From Candidatus Merdivicinus faecavium (GTDB lineage Bacteria > Bacillota > Clostridia > Oscillospirales > Ruminococcaceae): a stretch of 50,575 nucleotides of DNA. Shown here one piece after another: positions 9,181 to 16,604 of this stretch. A program made the translations under genes and the position numbers. Position 1 is the stretch's first letter; each line of letters begins with the position of its first letter. Below the pieces are notes generated by a model that saw only the letters and a list, made by a program, of their open reading frames with translations, ran no database searches and was not told where the DNA came from. The DNA is taken from contig DVKD01000021.1 of assembly GCA_018716285.1 (NCBI GenBank), forward strand, positions 1-50,575, written 5' to 3'.

Positions 9181-9780
9181 TTACTGCATGGCCAGCGCGC
9201 GCAGCCCGGCCTTGATCATATCTTCCACCGACATCGCGGGATCGAGCTTCATGATGACCGAAGCCGCATCGCTCTGGGCGTACCCCAGCACAACCAGCGC
9301 CGCGATTGCCTCCCCCGCGTTGGAAGCATCCGCCGCGTCGGGCAGAATGCTCTCCCCGAAGCCGGAGACCGCCTGTTCTTTGGCCATCTTGTCCTTGAGC
9401 TCCAAAATGATGCGCTGGGCGGTCTTGAGGCCGATCCCCGGCGCCTTGGCGATGGTCTTCGCGTCCCCGGACGCGACGCAGAGGGCGAACCGCTCCGGCG
9501 TCACCCCCGACAGGATGGAGAGCGCGGCTTTCGGCCCCACCCGGGTCACCGAGATGAGCATCTTGAAACAGGACAGCTCGTTCTGGTCGTAGAACCCGAA
9601 CAGGTCGAGGGCGTTTTCCGAAATGTGCAGGTGGGTGTAAAGCATCGCCTCCGCCCCGATGGCGGGAAGGCGGGAAACGGTGACCGCGCTTGTCCGCACC
9701 CCGTAGCCGACCCCGGCGCACTCGATCACGGCGAGGTTCGGCTCCACTGCGGCGAGCCTGCCGCGGAGACTGTAGATCAT
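9181..9780 (-). CDS. ruvA: Holliday junction branch migration protein RuvA
   Basis: RuvA tetramers bind four-way junctions and load RuvB. The 199 residues show the OB-fold domain ([10 protein letters not shown]...[11 protein letters not shown]), tandem helix-hairpin-helix motifs ([15 protein letters not shown] and [16 protein letters not shown]) and the flexible C-terminal RuvB-binding domain. It lies between ruvC (20 bp upstream) and ruvB (19 bp downstream). Confidence 0.97.
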   Translation of the reverse strand: MIYSLRGRLAAVEPNLAVIECAGVGYGVRTSAVTVSRLPAIGAEAMLYTHLHISENALDLFGFYDQNELSCFKMLISVTRVGPKAALSILSGVTPERFALCVASGDAKTIAKAPGIGLKTAQRIILELKDKMAKEQAVSGFGESILPDAADASNAGEAIAALVVLGYAQSDAASVIMKLDPAMSVEDMIKAGLRALAMQ

Positions 9781-9800
9781 GGTGATTCCATCCTTTCAGG

Positions 9801-10325
9801 TCAGAGCTTTTGGGAAACGATCTGCTGGAACGCACCGCCCAGCTGGGAGCAGGACGAGTGCGCGTGGCAGATGGCGATGGCCAGCGCGTCGGCGACGTCG
9901 TCCGGCTTGGGGGTCTTTTTGAGATTTAGCAGCCGGGTTGTCATCTCGATGACCTGCTGCTTGACCGCCCGTCCGTAGCCGACGACCGACTGCTTGACCT
10001 GCAGCGGCGTATATTCAAAAACCGGCACCCCGTACTGGCGGGCCGCCAGGAGGATGACCCCCCGCGCCTGCGCCACGTCGATGGCCGTCTTCTGGTTGGT
10101 GTTGAAAAAGAGCTTCTCGATCGCCATCGCGTCGGGGCGGTAACGCTCCAAAAGCTCGCGGACGCCGTCGTAGATGGCGAGCAGCCGGGCGGTGAACTCG
10201 GCGCCGGCCGGCGTAGTGACCGCTCCGTAGTCAAGGGTCAGGAAATCCCGCCCGTTGTATTCAAGCACGCCGCAGCCGACGATGGCATAGCCGGGGTCGA
10301 TCCCCAAAATCCTTGTCTTTTTCAA
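9801..10325 (-). CDS. ruvC: Crossover junction endodeoxyribonuclease RuvC
   Basis: RuvC resolves Holliday junctions by paired nicks. The RNase-H-like fold begins RILGIDPGYAIVGCG with the first catalytic aspartate, continues with AIEKLFFN (second acidic residue) and ends with the DDVADALAIAICH metal-binding cluster. I place the start at TTG 10325 (174 residues, the family norm) because AGAAAGGA lies 8 bp upstream. The longer ATG start at 10376 lies inside a -10 hexamer (10375-10380), so a transcript from that promoter would not contain it. It is the first gene of the long minus-strand run. Confidence 0.93.
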   Translation of the reverse strand: MKKTRILGIDPGYAIVGCGVLEYNGRDFLTLDYGAVTTPAGAEFTARLLAIYDGVRELLERYRPDAMAIEKLFFNTNQKTAIDVAQARGVILLAARQYGVPVFEYTPLQVKQSVVGYGRAVKQQVIEMTTRLLNLKKTPKPDDVADALAIAICHAHSSCSQLGGAFQQIVSQKL

Positions 10326-10374
10326 ATGCAGGGTCCTTTCTGGTCCGTCATTCTGCTTTTTAAAATCACTCTTC

Positions 10375-10403
10375 ATTATAGCACAAATGTTAGAAAATGG
10401 AAA
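10375..10403 (-). promoter_or_regulatory. ruvC proximal promoter
   Basis: The reverse strand shows TTTCCA (10398-10403), a 17-bp spacer and a perfect -10 TATAAT (10375-10380). Transcription would start near 10368, just ahead of the TTG-started ruvC. The -35 matches only four of six consensus bases. Confidence 0.5.
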
Positions 10404-10468
10404 GCCTTACGGGAAAAATTCATCCGCGCAGCCGTGCATGCACCTCTATATGCACAATCCCTGGGGTT

Positions 10469-10497
10469 ATTATATCACAGGAAGGGTGTCTTGACAA
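10469..10497 (-). promoter_or_regulatory. ruvC distal promoter
   Basis: The reverse strand has TTGTCA (10492-10497), 17 bp, TATAAT (10469-10474), an excellent sigma-A match directed at ruvC, giving an untranslated leader of about 135 bases. Confidence 0.65.
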
Positions 10498-10604
10498 ACC
10501 TTTTTTCAGCTTTTGGAAAAGTTTTCCCCCACCCCGCTTTGCGTGTAATTCTTAAAGCAGCCCTTCACTTTGTTTTGGTATTCTCAAAAATCCAAAAGAA
10601 ACTC

Positions 10605-10633
10605 TTGACTTTTGCTTCGTTTTGCTTTATGAT
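10605..10633 (+). promoter_or_regulatory. nrdD operon promoter
   Basis: TTGACT (10605-10610), 17-bp spacer, TATGAT (10628-10633). Transcription should start near 10640, about 140 bp before nrdD, and immediately at the first NrdR-type box. Confidence 0.7.
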
Positions 10634-10637
10634 AGTG

Positions 10638-10685
10638 ATACAAGATACAGGGATGTGCTGAGACAGCGACCACAACATATAGTTA
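10638..10685 (+). promoter_or_regulatory. Tandem NrdR-type boxes
   Basis: Two 16-bp sites resemble the NrdR consensus acaCWAtATaTWGtgt: box 1 at 10638-10653 (ATACAAGATACAGGGA) and box 2 at 10670-10685 (CCACAACATATAGTTA, almost all core positions). Their starts are 32 bp apart, about three helical turns, which is the spacing known for NrdR operators. They sit at and just downstream of the transcription start, where NrdR would repress. The nrdR gene is not in the window. Confidence 0.65.
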
Positions 10686-10778
10686 TACAGAACGGGAAAT
10701 CCCGCATCGCCGGTACTTTCCGTTATATTTTGCGGCCTTTTCAGCCCCGCCGAGTAACTGAGAGAAAGAGGACCCAGA

Positions 10779-13073
10779 ATGATTACCCAGATTCGAAAAC
10801 GAAATGGCGACCTGGCCGCCTTCAATCCCCAGAAGATAGAGGACGCCATCCACAAGGCGAGTATTGCCGTCCGGGACGAGAAGATCCCTCCCGCCCAGCT
10901 CAAGGCGCTGACCGCCCAGGTCGTCGCCAGCCTGCCGCAGGACGAGATCCCCACCGTCGAACAGGTGCAGGACAAAGTGGAGGAGGCGCTCATCGCCGCC
11001 GACTACGCCAAGACCGCCAAGGCCTACATCCTCTACCGCGCCGAGCACGCCAAGATCCGCCAGAGCGAAGCCGACCTCATGGATATCTACAAGGAGCTGA
11101 CCTTCGCCTACGCCAAGGACGCCGACATCAAGCGGGAAAACGCGAACATCGACGCCGACACCGCGATGGGCACCATGCTCAAATACGGCTCTGAGGGCTC
11201 CAAGTACTTCATGGACAACTACATCCTCCCGAAGGACATTGCCGCCGCCCACATCAACGGCGACATCCACATCCATGACAAGGATTTCTACATGCTCACC
11301 GAGACCTGCTGCCAGATTGACCTCGTAAAGCTCTTCCACAACGGCTTTTTCACCGGGCACGGATGCCTGCGGGAGCCGAAGTCGATCATCAGCTACTCCG
11401 CCCTCGCCTGCATCGCCATCCAGGCCAACCAGAACGAGATGCACGGCGGCCAGAGCATCCCGAACTTCGACTATTCGATGGCTCCCGGCGTCGCCAAGAC
11501 CTACCGCAAGGAGTATTACCGGGCGCTTGCCCAGTTCATCCAGCTCAAGGCCGGCATGAGCCTTTCCGACGCGGAAGCCCTCTGCGCCGCGATGGAAGAG
11601 AAGATCCCCGTCCCCGTCTCCATCGGAGCTGCGGAGGAATTCGGCCGGCGGCTTGCCGAGGTTCTGCCCGCCCACCAGCGGGAAAACGGCTTCCAGGAGA
11701 TCTCCCCGGAGCTGGCCGCCGCTGCCCACCGTTACGCCGCGGATACCGCCTATCGGGAGACCGACAAGTGCACCTACCAGGCGATGGAGGCGTTTGTCCA
11801 CAACTTAAACACCATGAACTCCCGCGCGGGCGCACAGGTTCCCTTCTCCTCTGTGAACTACGGCACCGACACCTCCCCGGAGGCGCAGATGGTCATCCGC
11901 AACCTCCTGCTGGCCACCGACGCCGGCCTGGGCGACGGCGAGACCCCCATCTTCCCCGTCCAGATCTTCAAGGTCAAGGAGGGCATCAACTACAACCCCG
12001 GCGATCCCAACTACGAGCTCTTCCAGCTGGCCATCAAAACCTCGGCCAAGCGCCTTTTCCCCAACTTCAGCTTTATCGACGCGCCCTTCAACCTCCAATA
12101 CTACAAGGAGGGCGATTATAACACCGAAGTCGCTTACATGGGCTGCCGCACCCGGGTCATGGGCAACCATCACGACCCCTCGAAGGAAGTCACCTGCGGC
12201 CGCGGCAACTTGAGCTTCACCTCCATCAACCTTCCCCGCATCGGCATCGAAGCCAAGGGCGACCTGGACCGCTTCTACCAGATCCTCAACGACCGGATCG
12301 ATCTGGTGATCCGCCAGCTCCTCCACCGCTTCAAGATCCAGTGCAGCAAGAAGGTCCGCAACTACCCCTTCCTGATGGGCCAGGGCATCTGGATCGATTC
12401 CGATGAGCTCACAATGGACGACAGCGTCGCCGAGGTCCTCAAGCACGGCACCTTAAGCGTCGGCTTCATCGGTCTGGCCGAGACCTTAAAAGCCCTGACC
12501 GGCAAGCATCACGGCGAGAGCGAGGAAAGCCAGCGCCTGGGCCTCGAGATCATCTCCCACATGCGCCGCCGGATGGACGAGGAGTCCGAAAAGACCGGCC
12601 TCAACTTCACCCTGCTCGCCACCCCGGCTGAGGGGCTTTCCGGACGGTTTGTCCGCATCGACCAGAAGATCTACGGCAAGATCCCCGGCATCACCGACCG
12701 GGAATACTACACCAACTCCTTCCACGTCCCGGTCTACTACCCCATCAAGGCCTATCAGAAGATCCAGATCGAGGCCCCCTACCACGCTCTCACCAACGCG
12801 GGCCACATCAGCTACGTGGAGCTTGACGGCGACACCTGCAAAAACCTCAAGGCCTTCGAGTCGATCATCCGCTGCATGAAGGAGGCCGGCATCGGCTACG
12901 GATCGGTCAACCACCCCGTCGACCGCGACCCGGTCTGCGGCTACACCGGCGTCATCAACGACGTCTGTCCCCGCTGCGGCCGCCGCGAGGGCGAGCCGGT
13001 GACCATCGAGCGCTTAAACGAACTGCGCAAGAAGTATCCCGACGTCCCCCTGCACTATGACTGCACCCACTAA
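10779..13073 (+). CDS. nrdD: Anaerobic ribonucleoside-triphosphate reductase, body lacking the glycyl-radical domain
   Basis: This is the catalytic subunit of class III ribonucleotide reductase, which makes deoxynucleotides without oxygen. Residues 1-95 are an ATP-cone allosteric domain (MITQIRKRNGDLAAFNPQKI) and the rest is the ten-stranded barrel. The C-terminal metal-site region has C720 in CGYTG, C730 and C733 in CPRC, and C762 in the last residues HYDCTH. The polypeptide stops there: the usual C-terminal segment with the radical glycine (R-V/I-x-GYL) is missing and is encoded 45 bp downstream in a separate ORF. Another in-frame stop (13095-13097) lies in the gap, so readthrough is excluded. 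Strong C-ending codon bias suggests high expression. Confidence 0.95.
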   Translation: MITQIRKRNGDLAAFNPQKIEDAIHKASIAVRDEKIPPAQLKALTAQVVASLPQDEIPTVEQVQDKVEEALIAADYAKTAKAYILYRAEHAKIRQSEADLMDIYKELTFAYAKDADIKRENANIDADTAMGTMLKYGSEGSKYFMDNYILPKDIAAAHINGDIHIHDKDFYMLTETCCQIDLVKLFHNGFFTGHGCLREPKSIISYSALACIAIQANQNEMHGGQSIPNFDYSMAPGVAKTYRKEYYRALAQFIQLKAGMSLSDAEALCAAMEEKIPVPVSIGAAEEFGRRLAEVLPAHQRENGFQEISPELAAAAHRYAADTAYRETDKCTYQAMEAFVHNLNTMNSRAGAQVPFSSVNYGTDTSPEAQMVIRNLLLATDAGLGDGETPIFPVQIFKVKEGINYNPGDPNYELFQLAIKTSAKRLFPNFSFIDAPFNLQYYKEGDYNTEVAYMGCRTRVMGNHHDPSKEVTCGRGNLSFTSINLPRIGIEAKGDLDRFYQILNDRIDLVIRQLLHRFKIQCSKKVRNYPFLMGQGIWIDSDELTMDDSVAEVLKHGTLSVGFIGLAETLKALTGKHHGESEESQRLGLEIISHMRRRMDEESEKTGLNFTLLATPAEGLSGRFVRIDQKIYGKIPGITDREYYTNSFHVPVYYPIKAYQKIQIEAPYHALTNAGHISYVELDGDTCKNLKAFESIIRCMKEAGIGYGSVNHPVDRDPVCGYTGVINDVCPRCGRREGEPVTIERLNELRKKYPDVPLHYDCTH

Positions 13074-13118
13074 CCCGCCAAAATTTGTATTCCATAAAAC
13101 CAAAGGAGATTGAGCATC

Positions 13119-13277
13119 ATGACAGAGATCAAAAAAGAGCAGAACGAGAAAACCGTCGGCAGAGGCGTCGCCTTCGAGCGGATCCGCCGCATCACCGGCT
13201 ACCTGGTCGGCACCACCGAGCGCTTCAACAACGCCAAACGCGCCGAGGAGAGAGACCGTGTCAAGCACTGCATCTAA
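13119..13277 (+). CDS. Detached glycyl-radical domain of NrdD (52 residues)
   Basis: This 52-residue ORF begins at ATG 13119, with AAAGGAG 10 bp upstream. Residues 18-50 read AFERIRRITGYLV, then GTTERFNNAKRAEERDRVKH, the C-terminal signature of class III reductases. RITGYL corresponds to the RVCGYL/RVTGYL glycyl-radical loop, making G27 the predicted radical site, and the RFNNAKxxExxxRVKH tail is the conserved end of NrdD. It lies between the truncated nrdD body and nrdG, overlapping nrdG by 20 bp. The inference is that it docks on NrdD to complete the active site and is activated by NrdG. An inactivating mutation is unlikely because the piece has its own ribosome binding site. Confidence 0.88.
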   Translation: MTEIKKEQNEKTVGRGVAFERIRRITGYLVGTTERFNNAKRAEERDRVKHCI

Positions 13278-13752
13278 GCTCCGTCTGAGCGGCATCGTCT
13301 CCGAGTCAATCGTCGACGGCCCCGGCATCCGGTACACAGTCTTTACCCAGGGCTGCCCGCACCACTGCCCCGGCTGCCACAACCCGCAGACCCATGATTT
13401 CGCGGGCGGGTATGACGCGGATATCCCCGCGATGCTGCGGGAGATCGCAGCCGACCCCCTCCTCGACGGCATCACCCTCTCCGGCGGCGAGCCTTTCTGC
13501 CAGCCGGAGGCCCTCCTTCCCCTCGCGAAGGCTGTGCGGGAGATGGGGAAAACGGTCTACGCCTTTTCCGGGTACACCCTCGAGCAGCTTCTGGAGCTCT
13601 CGAAGGAGCGCCCCGCCATCGGCGAGCTGCTCCATCTGTGCGACGTGCTGATTGACGGTCCCTATATTGAAAAACTGCGGGACCTCGATCTGCTCTACCG
13701 CGGCAGCAGCAACCAGCGGATCATCGATCTGCATGAATACTTTGCAAAATAG
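13258..13752 (+). CDS. nrdG: Anaerobic ribonucleotide reductase-activating protein
   Basis: NrdG is the radical SAM activase that abstracts hydrogen from the reductase glycine. The 164 residues contain the 4Fe-4S motif C33-x3-C37-x2-C40 (GCPHHCPGCHN), the GGEP-type SAM-binding phrase SGGEPF, and the opening SESIVDGPGIRYTVFTQGC. The GTG start at 13258 has GAGGAG 7 bp upstream and lies inside the 3' end of the glycyl-radical ORF, so the two are translationally coupled. Confidence 0.95.
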   Translation: MSSTASKLRLSGIVSESIVDGPGIRYTVFTQGCPHHCPGCHNPQTHDFAGGYDADIPAMLREIAADPLLDGITLSGGEPFCQPEALLPLAKAVREMGKTVYAFSGYTLEQLLELSKERPAIGELLHLCDVLIDGPYIEKLRDLDLLYRGSSNQRIIDLHEYFAK

Positions 13753-13763
13753 CAAACAAAATG

Positions 13764-13802
13764 GCCATCCGTTCTGTATAAGGCAGGACGGATGGCTTTT
13801 TT
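13764..13802. terminator. Terminator after nrdG, convergent with thiT
   Basis: Arms GCCATCCGT (13764-13772) and ACGGATGGC (13788-13796) form a 9-bp stem followed by TTTTTT on the plus strand. A-rich sequence on the other side could make it partly useful to the convergent thiT transcript. Confidence 0.85.
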
Positions 13803-13859
13803 ATGCCCAAATTGGAAACAAAAAGAGCGCCACAAAAATGGCGCCCTTCTGAACAGGAT

Positions 13860-14543
13860 TTATTTGGTTTCTTTTTTGGCCCAGCGATTGGTGCGGTTTT
13901 TGAGGAGCTGCGGTTTGAGCGCGTTCCCGACCAGCAGGCCGCCGGCTGCGGTGATAATGATTTCCGGCACCATGTAAAGCCCGTTGTAGATGACCGAGTA
14001 GACAAAGTAAAGCAGCTGCCCGTGCAGGTTTTCAAGGAACCAGCCGCCCCAGGTGACGGCCTCGCCGAAGAACCACTCGGCATAGCCGCCGAAGAGGAGG
14101 AAGCCGGAAAGAACGTGGAAAATGAACCGTCCGACCAGCCCGAAAACCGCGCCCAGCATCAAGGCGGAGGGGACGCTGTTTGTAAACTTCGGCGCGAACC
14201 CGGCCAGGCCGACCGCCGCAAAGGCGAGGATGTAGTCGAGCAGCAGCACCCAGATAAAGGTCACAAGACCGCCGTTTTCCTCGATCATCGCCGCCAGGCC
14301 GCCTGCACGGCCGCCGGAGATCATCATGGTGATGAGGCCGTGCACAACGCCGGAAAGGGAGCCCCAGGCCACGCCGTACTTGTAGGCGATGATGACCAGC
14401 GGAAGCATCGAGCAGGCCGTGATCGACCCGCCGTACAGCCAGGTGGCGTCGAACTTTAAGAAAGTATCGAGGAGGATGCCGATCGCGAGCAGGATGCCGC
14501 TCTCGGTGAGACGGAGAATGGTTTTGTTCTGATTGGTTTGCAT
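13860..14543 (-). CDS. thiT: Thiamine ECF transporter S component ThiT
   Basis: This is the substrate-binding membrane component for thiamine, working with the EcfA1/A2/T module encoded at 3.9-6.5 kb. The 227 residues form about six hydrophobic helices and include the ThiT-type segments ATWLYGGSITACSMLPLVIIAYKYG (given here as positions about 33-57), VHGLI, and a C-terminal basic tail. The ATG at 14543 is preceded by AAGGAAGG; a longer reading frame upstream would run into the riboswitch and is discarded. The TPP riboswitch and terminator upstream strongly support thiamine as substrate. Confidence 0.9.
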   Translation of the reverse strand: MQTNQNKTILRLTESGILLAIGILLDTFLKFDATWLYGGSITACSMLPLVIIAYKYGVAWGSLSGVVHGLITMMISGGRAGGLAAMIEENGGLVTFIWVLLLDYILAFAAVGLAGFAPKFTNSVPSALMLGAVFGLVGRFIFHVLSGFLLFGGYAEWFFGEAVTWGGWFLENLHGQLLYFVYSVIYNGLYMVPEIIITAAGGLLVGNALKPQLLKNRTNRWAKKETK

Positions 14544-14601
14544 GCGGAACCTTCCTTTTGATAAAATTTCAGGTTCCCTCTCTCCTGGTACGCCTGCGCG
14601 C

Positions 14602-14629
14602 AAAAAAAGCCGCAGGGCATCCCCGCGGC
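14602..14629 (-). terminator. Riboswitch-controlled terminator before thiT
   Basis: On the reverse strand a GC-rich hairpin (GCCGC at 14625-14629 pairing with GCGGC at 14609-14613, inner GGG/CCC) is followed by TTTTTTT. It sits between the TPP aptamer and thiT, the expected place for ligand-dependent premature termination. Confidence 0.8.
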
Positions 14630-14653
14630 AGTCATTTGACGAACAGATCAAAT

Positions 14654-14756
14654 CTTCCTACGGTGGGATTACCCACTCAGGTTCGAGGGTTGAAACAACT
14701 GTTTCTCTCAGCCGGCAGCCCGCAGCGCAATGCCCGCGGCGGCCAGCACCCCTGAT
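14654..14756 (-). ncRNA. TPP riboswitch (THI element)
   Basis: The reverse strand contains the conserved THI-box parts in order: TCAGGGGTGC, the CTGAGAG pyrimidine-sensor core, ACCCTCGAACCTGA, and GGGTAATCCCACCGTAGGAAG. These are the hallmark sequences of the thiamine pyrophosphate aptamer. It lies about 110 bases before thiT with a terminator between, so binding of TPP should turn thiT off. Confidence 0.93.
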
Positions 14757-14765
14757 TCGACATAT

Positions 14766-14794
14766 ATTTTAGCACAGTGTGAACAGTTTGTCAA
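14766..14794 (-). promoter_or_regulatory. thiT promoter
   Basis: TTGACA (14789-14794, reverse strand), 17 bp, TAAAAT (14766-14771). The start of transcription would fall right at the 5' edge of the TPP riboswitch. The -35 overlaps the stop codon of the acetyltransferase gene. Confidence 0.75.
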
Positions 14795-15399
14795 GATTTT
14801 TCGGCAAAATCCGGCCCGAGCCCCTCCTCGACCATGCGGACGGCCGCGCTGTCCCAGTAACCCCGGTAGACGCGGTCCTCCTGCCCGTCGAGGTTTAACT
14901 GGTACATCCGGAAGATGACCGGGAAATTTTTGGGCTGCCACTGCTCCTCGTAGGAGTAGCAGTAGCGCATCCCGAGCCGCCGCATCACCGCGCCGCTGCG
15001 GGGGTTGTTGCGGTCGTGGGTGGCTGTGATAAAATCGACGCCGTCCCGCCTGAGCTGCGCAATCACCGCTCGGCCGGCTTCGGTCATGATCCCCCTGCCC
15101 CAGAATTCCGGCAGCAGGCCGTAGCCGAAGTCGTGCCCGCCTGTAAAACTCACGTTGACATAGCCGACGGGACGGCCGTCCTCTTTCCGGCAGACGGCGT
15201 AACGGCAGCCGCAGAAAGGGCTTTCGTACCGCTTAGCGAAAAAAGCGCGCGCTTCCTCCAGCGTTTTGACCGGGAACCAGGGGAGGAAGGTATTGGCCTC
15301 CTCATCCCGGAAAATTTTGAAAAAGTCCTCCAGATCGTCCCGCGCAAATTCCCGCAGGATGAGCCGCTCGGTCTGCAGGACAGGGATGTTCCCTCCCAT
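14791..15399 (-). CDS. GNAT family N-acetyltransferase (RimJ/RimL type)
   Basis: 202 residues of the acetyl-CoA-dependent GNAT fold with the RimJ/RimL-like opening VLQTERLILREFARDDLEDFFKIF, the beta-4/acetyl-CoA loop region FGYGLLPEFWGRGIMTEAGRAV (positions about 102-123; Q/R-x2-G-x-G/A motif variant WGRGIM), and the late HDRNNPRSGAVMRRLGM segment. The ATG at 15399 follows AGGGGGAGG. The substrate cannot be deduced; ribosomal protein N-termini or small amines are possible. It is read in the same direction as its frameshifted GNAT neighbour. Confidence 0.85.
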   Translation of the reverse strand: MGGNIPVLQTERLILREFARDDLEDFFKIFRDEEANTFLPWFPVKTLEEARAFFAKRYESPFCGCRYAVCRKEDGRPVGYVNVSFTGGHDFGYGLLPEFWGRGIMTEAGRAVIAQLRRDGVDFITATHDRNNPRSGAVMRRLGMRYCYSYEEQWQPKNFPVIFRMYQLNLDGQEDRVYRGYWDSAAVRMVEEGLGPDFAEKS

Positions 15400-15434
15400 G
15401 CGCCTCCCCCTTTCCTGTTTCCGGCAATTTGCCG

Positions 15435-15889
15435 TTATGTATCGCCAATCACCAGCTTCATCTCAACCGCCGTGTCGGTCTTTTCCCCGGTTTCGACAAA
15501 GCCGGCGGAAGCGTACAGTTTTTTGCGATGCTGTTCTGAAATTTTACGCCCAGATACACCTCTGCCGCGTGGAAGCGGTCCCTTAAAAACTGTATCCCGA
15601 GCGCAAGCGCGGCTCTGCCATACCCTTTGTGCTGGTAGCGCGCGTCTATCAAAAACTGCCACACCGTATACTGGCCTTTCTGCTCATAATACCCCAGCAT
15701 AATGAAGCCCACGAGCATATCCTGCGCGTATACGGCAAACGGGAAGGCCGTCTGTTTATATGCCCATGCTTTTGCCAGGGAAACAGCGGGCGTCTGCACA
15801 AAGTCACGCTGCTGCGCGGAAACTTCGAGCGCCAGGACTTCCTCGATATTTTCCTTATCAATCTCTTTGAGCTCAACATACGGATCCAT
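15435..15889 (-). pseudogene. Frameshifted GNAT acetyltransferase, BltD/spermidine-acetyltransferase-like
   Basis: The first frame (start 15889) gives MDPYVELKEIDKENIEEVLA, then FAVYAQDMLVGFIMLGYY and the acetyl-CoA motif ARYQHKGYGRAAL, all typical of BltD/PaiA-like acetyltransferases. The expected ending (KKLYASAGFVETGE...AVEMKL) continues in the -1 frame from about 15540 to 15435. Adding one base in the AAAATTT run at 15539-15546 would restore a 151-residue protein. This is either a recent inactivating deletion or a sequencing error; the run does not fit a standard -1 slippery heptamer. Confidence 0.75.
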
Positions 15890-15941
15890 CCGGCATTTCC
15901 CTCCTTATACAGGTTCAGGGGGGCGCTTGTTCCATATTTCC

Positions 15942-16583
15942 CTATTTTTTGAAGTCGAGGTGCTGCTCGCAGATGCCGAGCAGCGGGCAGACGGTGCACT
16001 GCGGCGACTGCGCCTTGCAGAACTCCCGGCCGAAGTGGACGAGGCGGTGGCAGAAATCGTTGCTCTTTTCCGGCGGGAGGATTTCCCGCAGGGCGAGCTC
16101 CACCTTGTACGGATCCTTGACCGAGATGAGCCCCAGACGCCCGCAGATGCGGATGCAGTGGGTGTCGGTGACGACGGCGCCCGGCTGATGGAAGACGTCT
16201 CCCATGATGAGGTTTGCCGTCTTACGGCCGATGCCGGGGAGCTTTACCAGCTCCCCGATGCTGTCGGGCAGCTCGCCGCCGTAGTCCCGGATGAGCATCT
16301 GGGAAAGGGCGATGATGTCCCGCGCCTTGGTGTGAAAAAGGCCGCAGGGCTTGATGATCGTCTCGATATCGGCGAGGTCGGCCTCCGCGATCGACTGCAG
16401 GGTCGGGTATTTCGCAAACAGCTCTTTGGTGACGATGTTGACCCGCGCGTCGGTGCACTGGGCGGACAGGCGGGTGGAGATCAGCAGCTCGTAGGGCTTC
16501 TCGTATTCCAGCGAACAGACCGCATCGGGGTAGACCCGTTCGAGGGCTTCGACGGCGGCGTTTGCCAGCTCTTTTTTGTTCAT
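15942..16583 (-). CDS. nth: Endonuclease III
   Basis: A bifunctional DNA glycosylase/AP lyase that removes oxidised pyrimidines. The 213 residues include the helix-hairpin-helix LPGIGRKTANLI with catalytic K121, the catalytic D140 in VVTDTH, and the 4Fe-4S ligands C189-x6-C196-x2-C199-x5-C205. Length and all key residues are standard. It follows the coiled-coil protein gene by 21 bp. Confidence 0.97.
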   Translation of the reverse strand: MNKKELANAAVEALERVYPDAVCSLEYEKPYELLISTRLSAQCTDARVNIVTKELFAKYPTLQSIAEADLADIETIIKPCGLFHTKARDIIALSQMLIRDYGGELPDSIGELVKLPGIGRKTANLIMGDVFHQPGAVVTDTHCIRICGRLGLISVKDPYKVELALREILPPEKSNDFCHRLVHFGREFCKAQSPQCTVCPLLGICEQHLDFKK

Positions 16584-16604
16584 GACAGCCGCTCCTTCCC
16601 CTGC

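Noticed and set aside
10326-10376. Longer RuvC starting at ATG 10376
   Set aside because: That ATG lies in a -10 hexamer, and the extra 17 residues are absent from the family.
13074-13118. Stop-codon readthrough joining NrdD and the glycyl-radical ORF
   Set aside because: Although both are in the same frame, a second in-frame TAA (13095-13097) lies between and the small ORF has its own ribosome binding site.
15539-15546. Programmed -1 frameshift in the acetyltransferase
   Set aside because: The run does not form a standard X-XXY-YYZ heptamer allowing both tRNAs to re-pair, and no stimulatory structure is evident.
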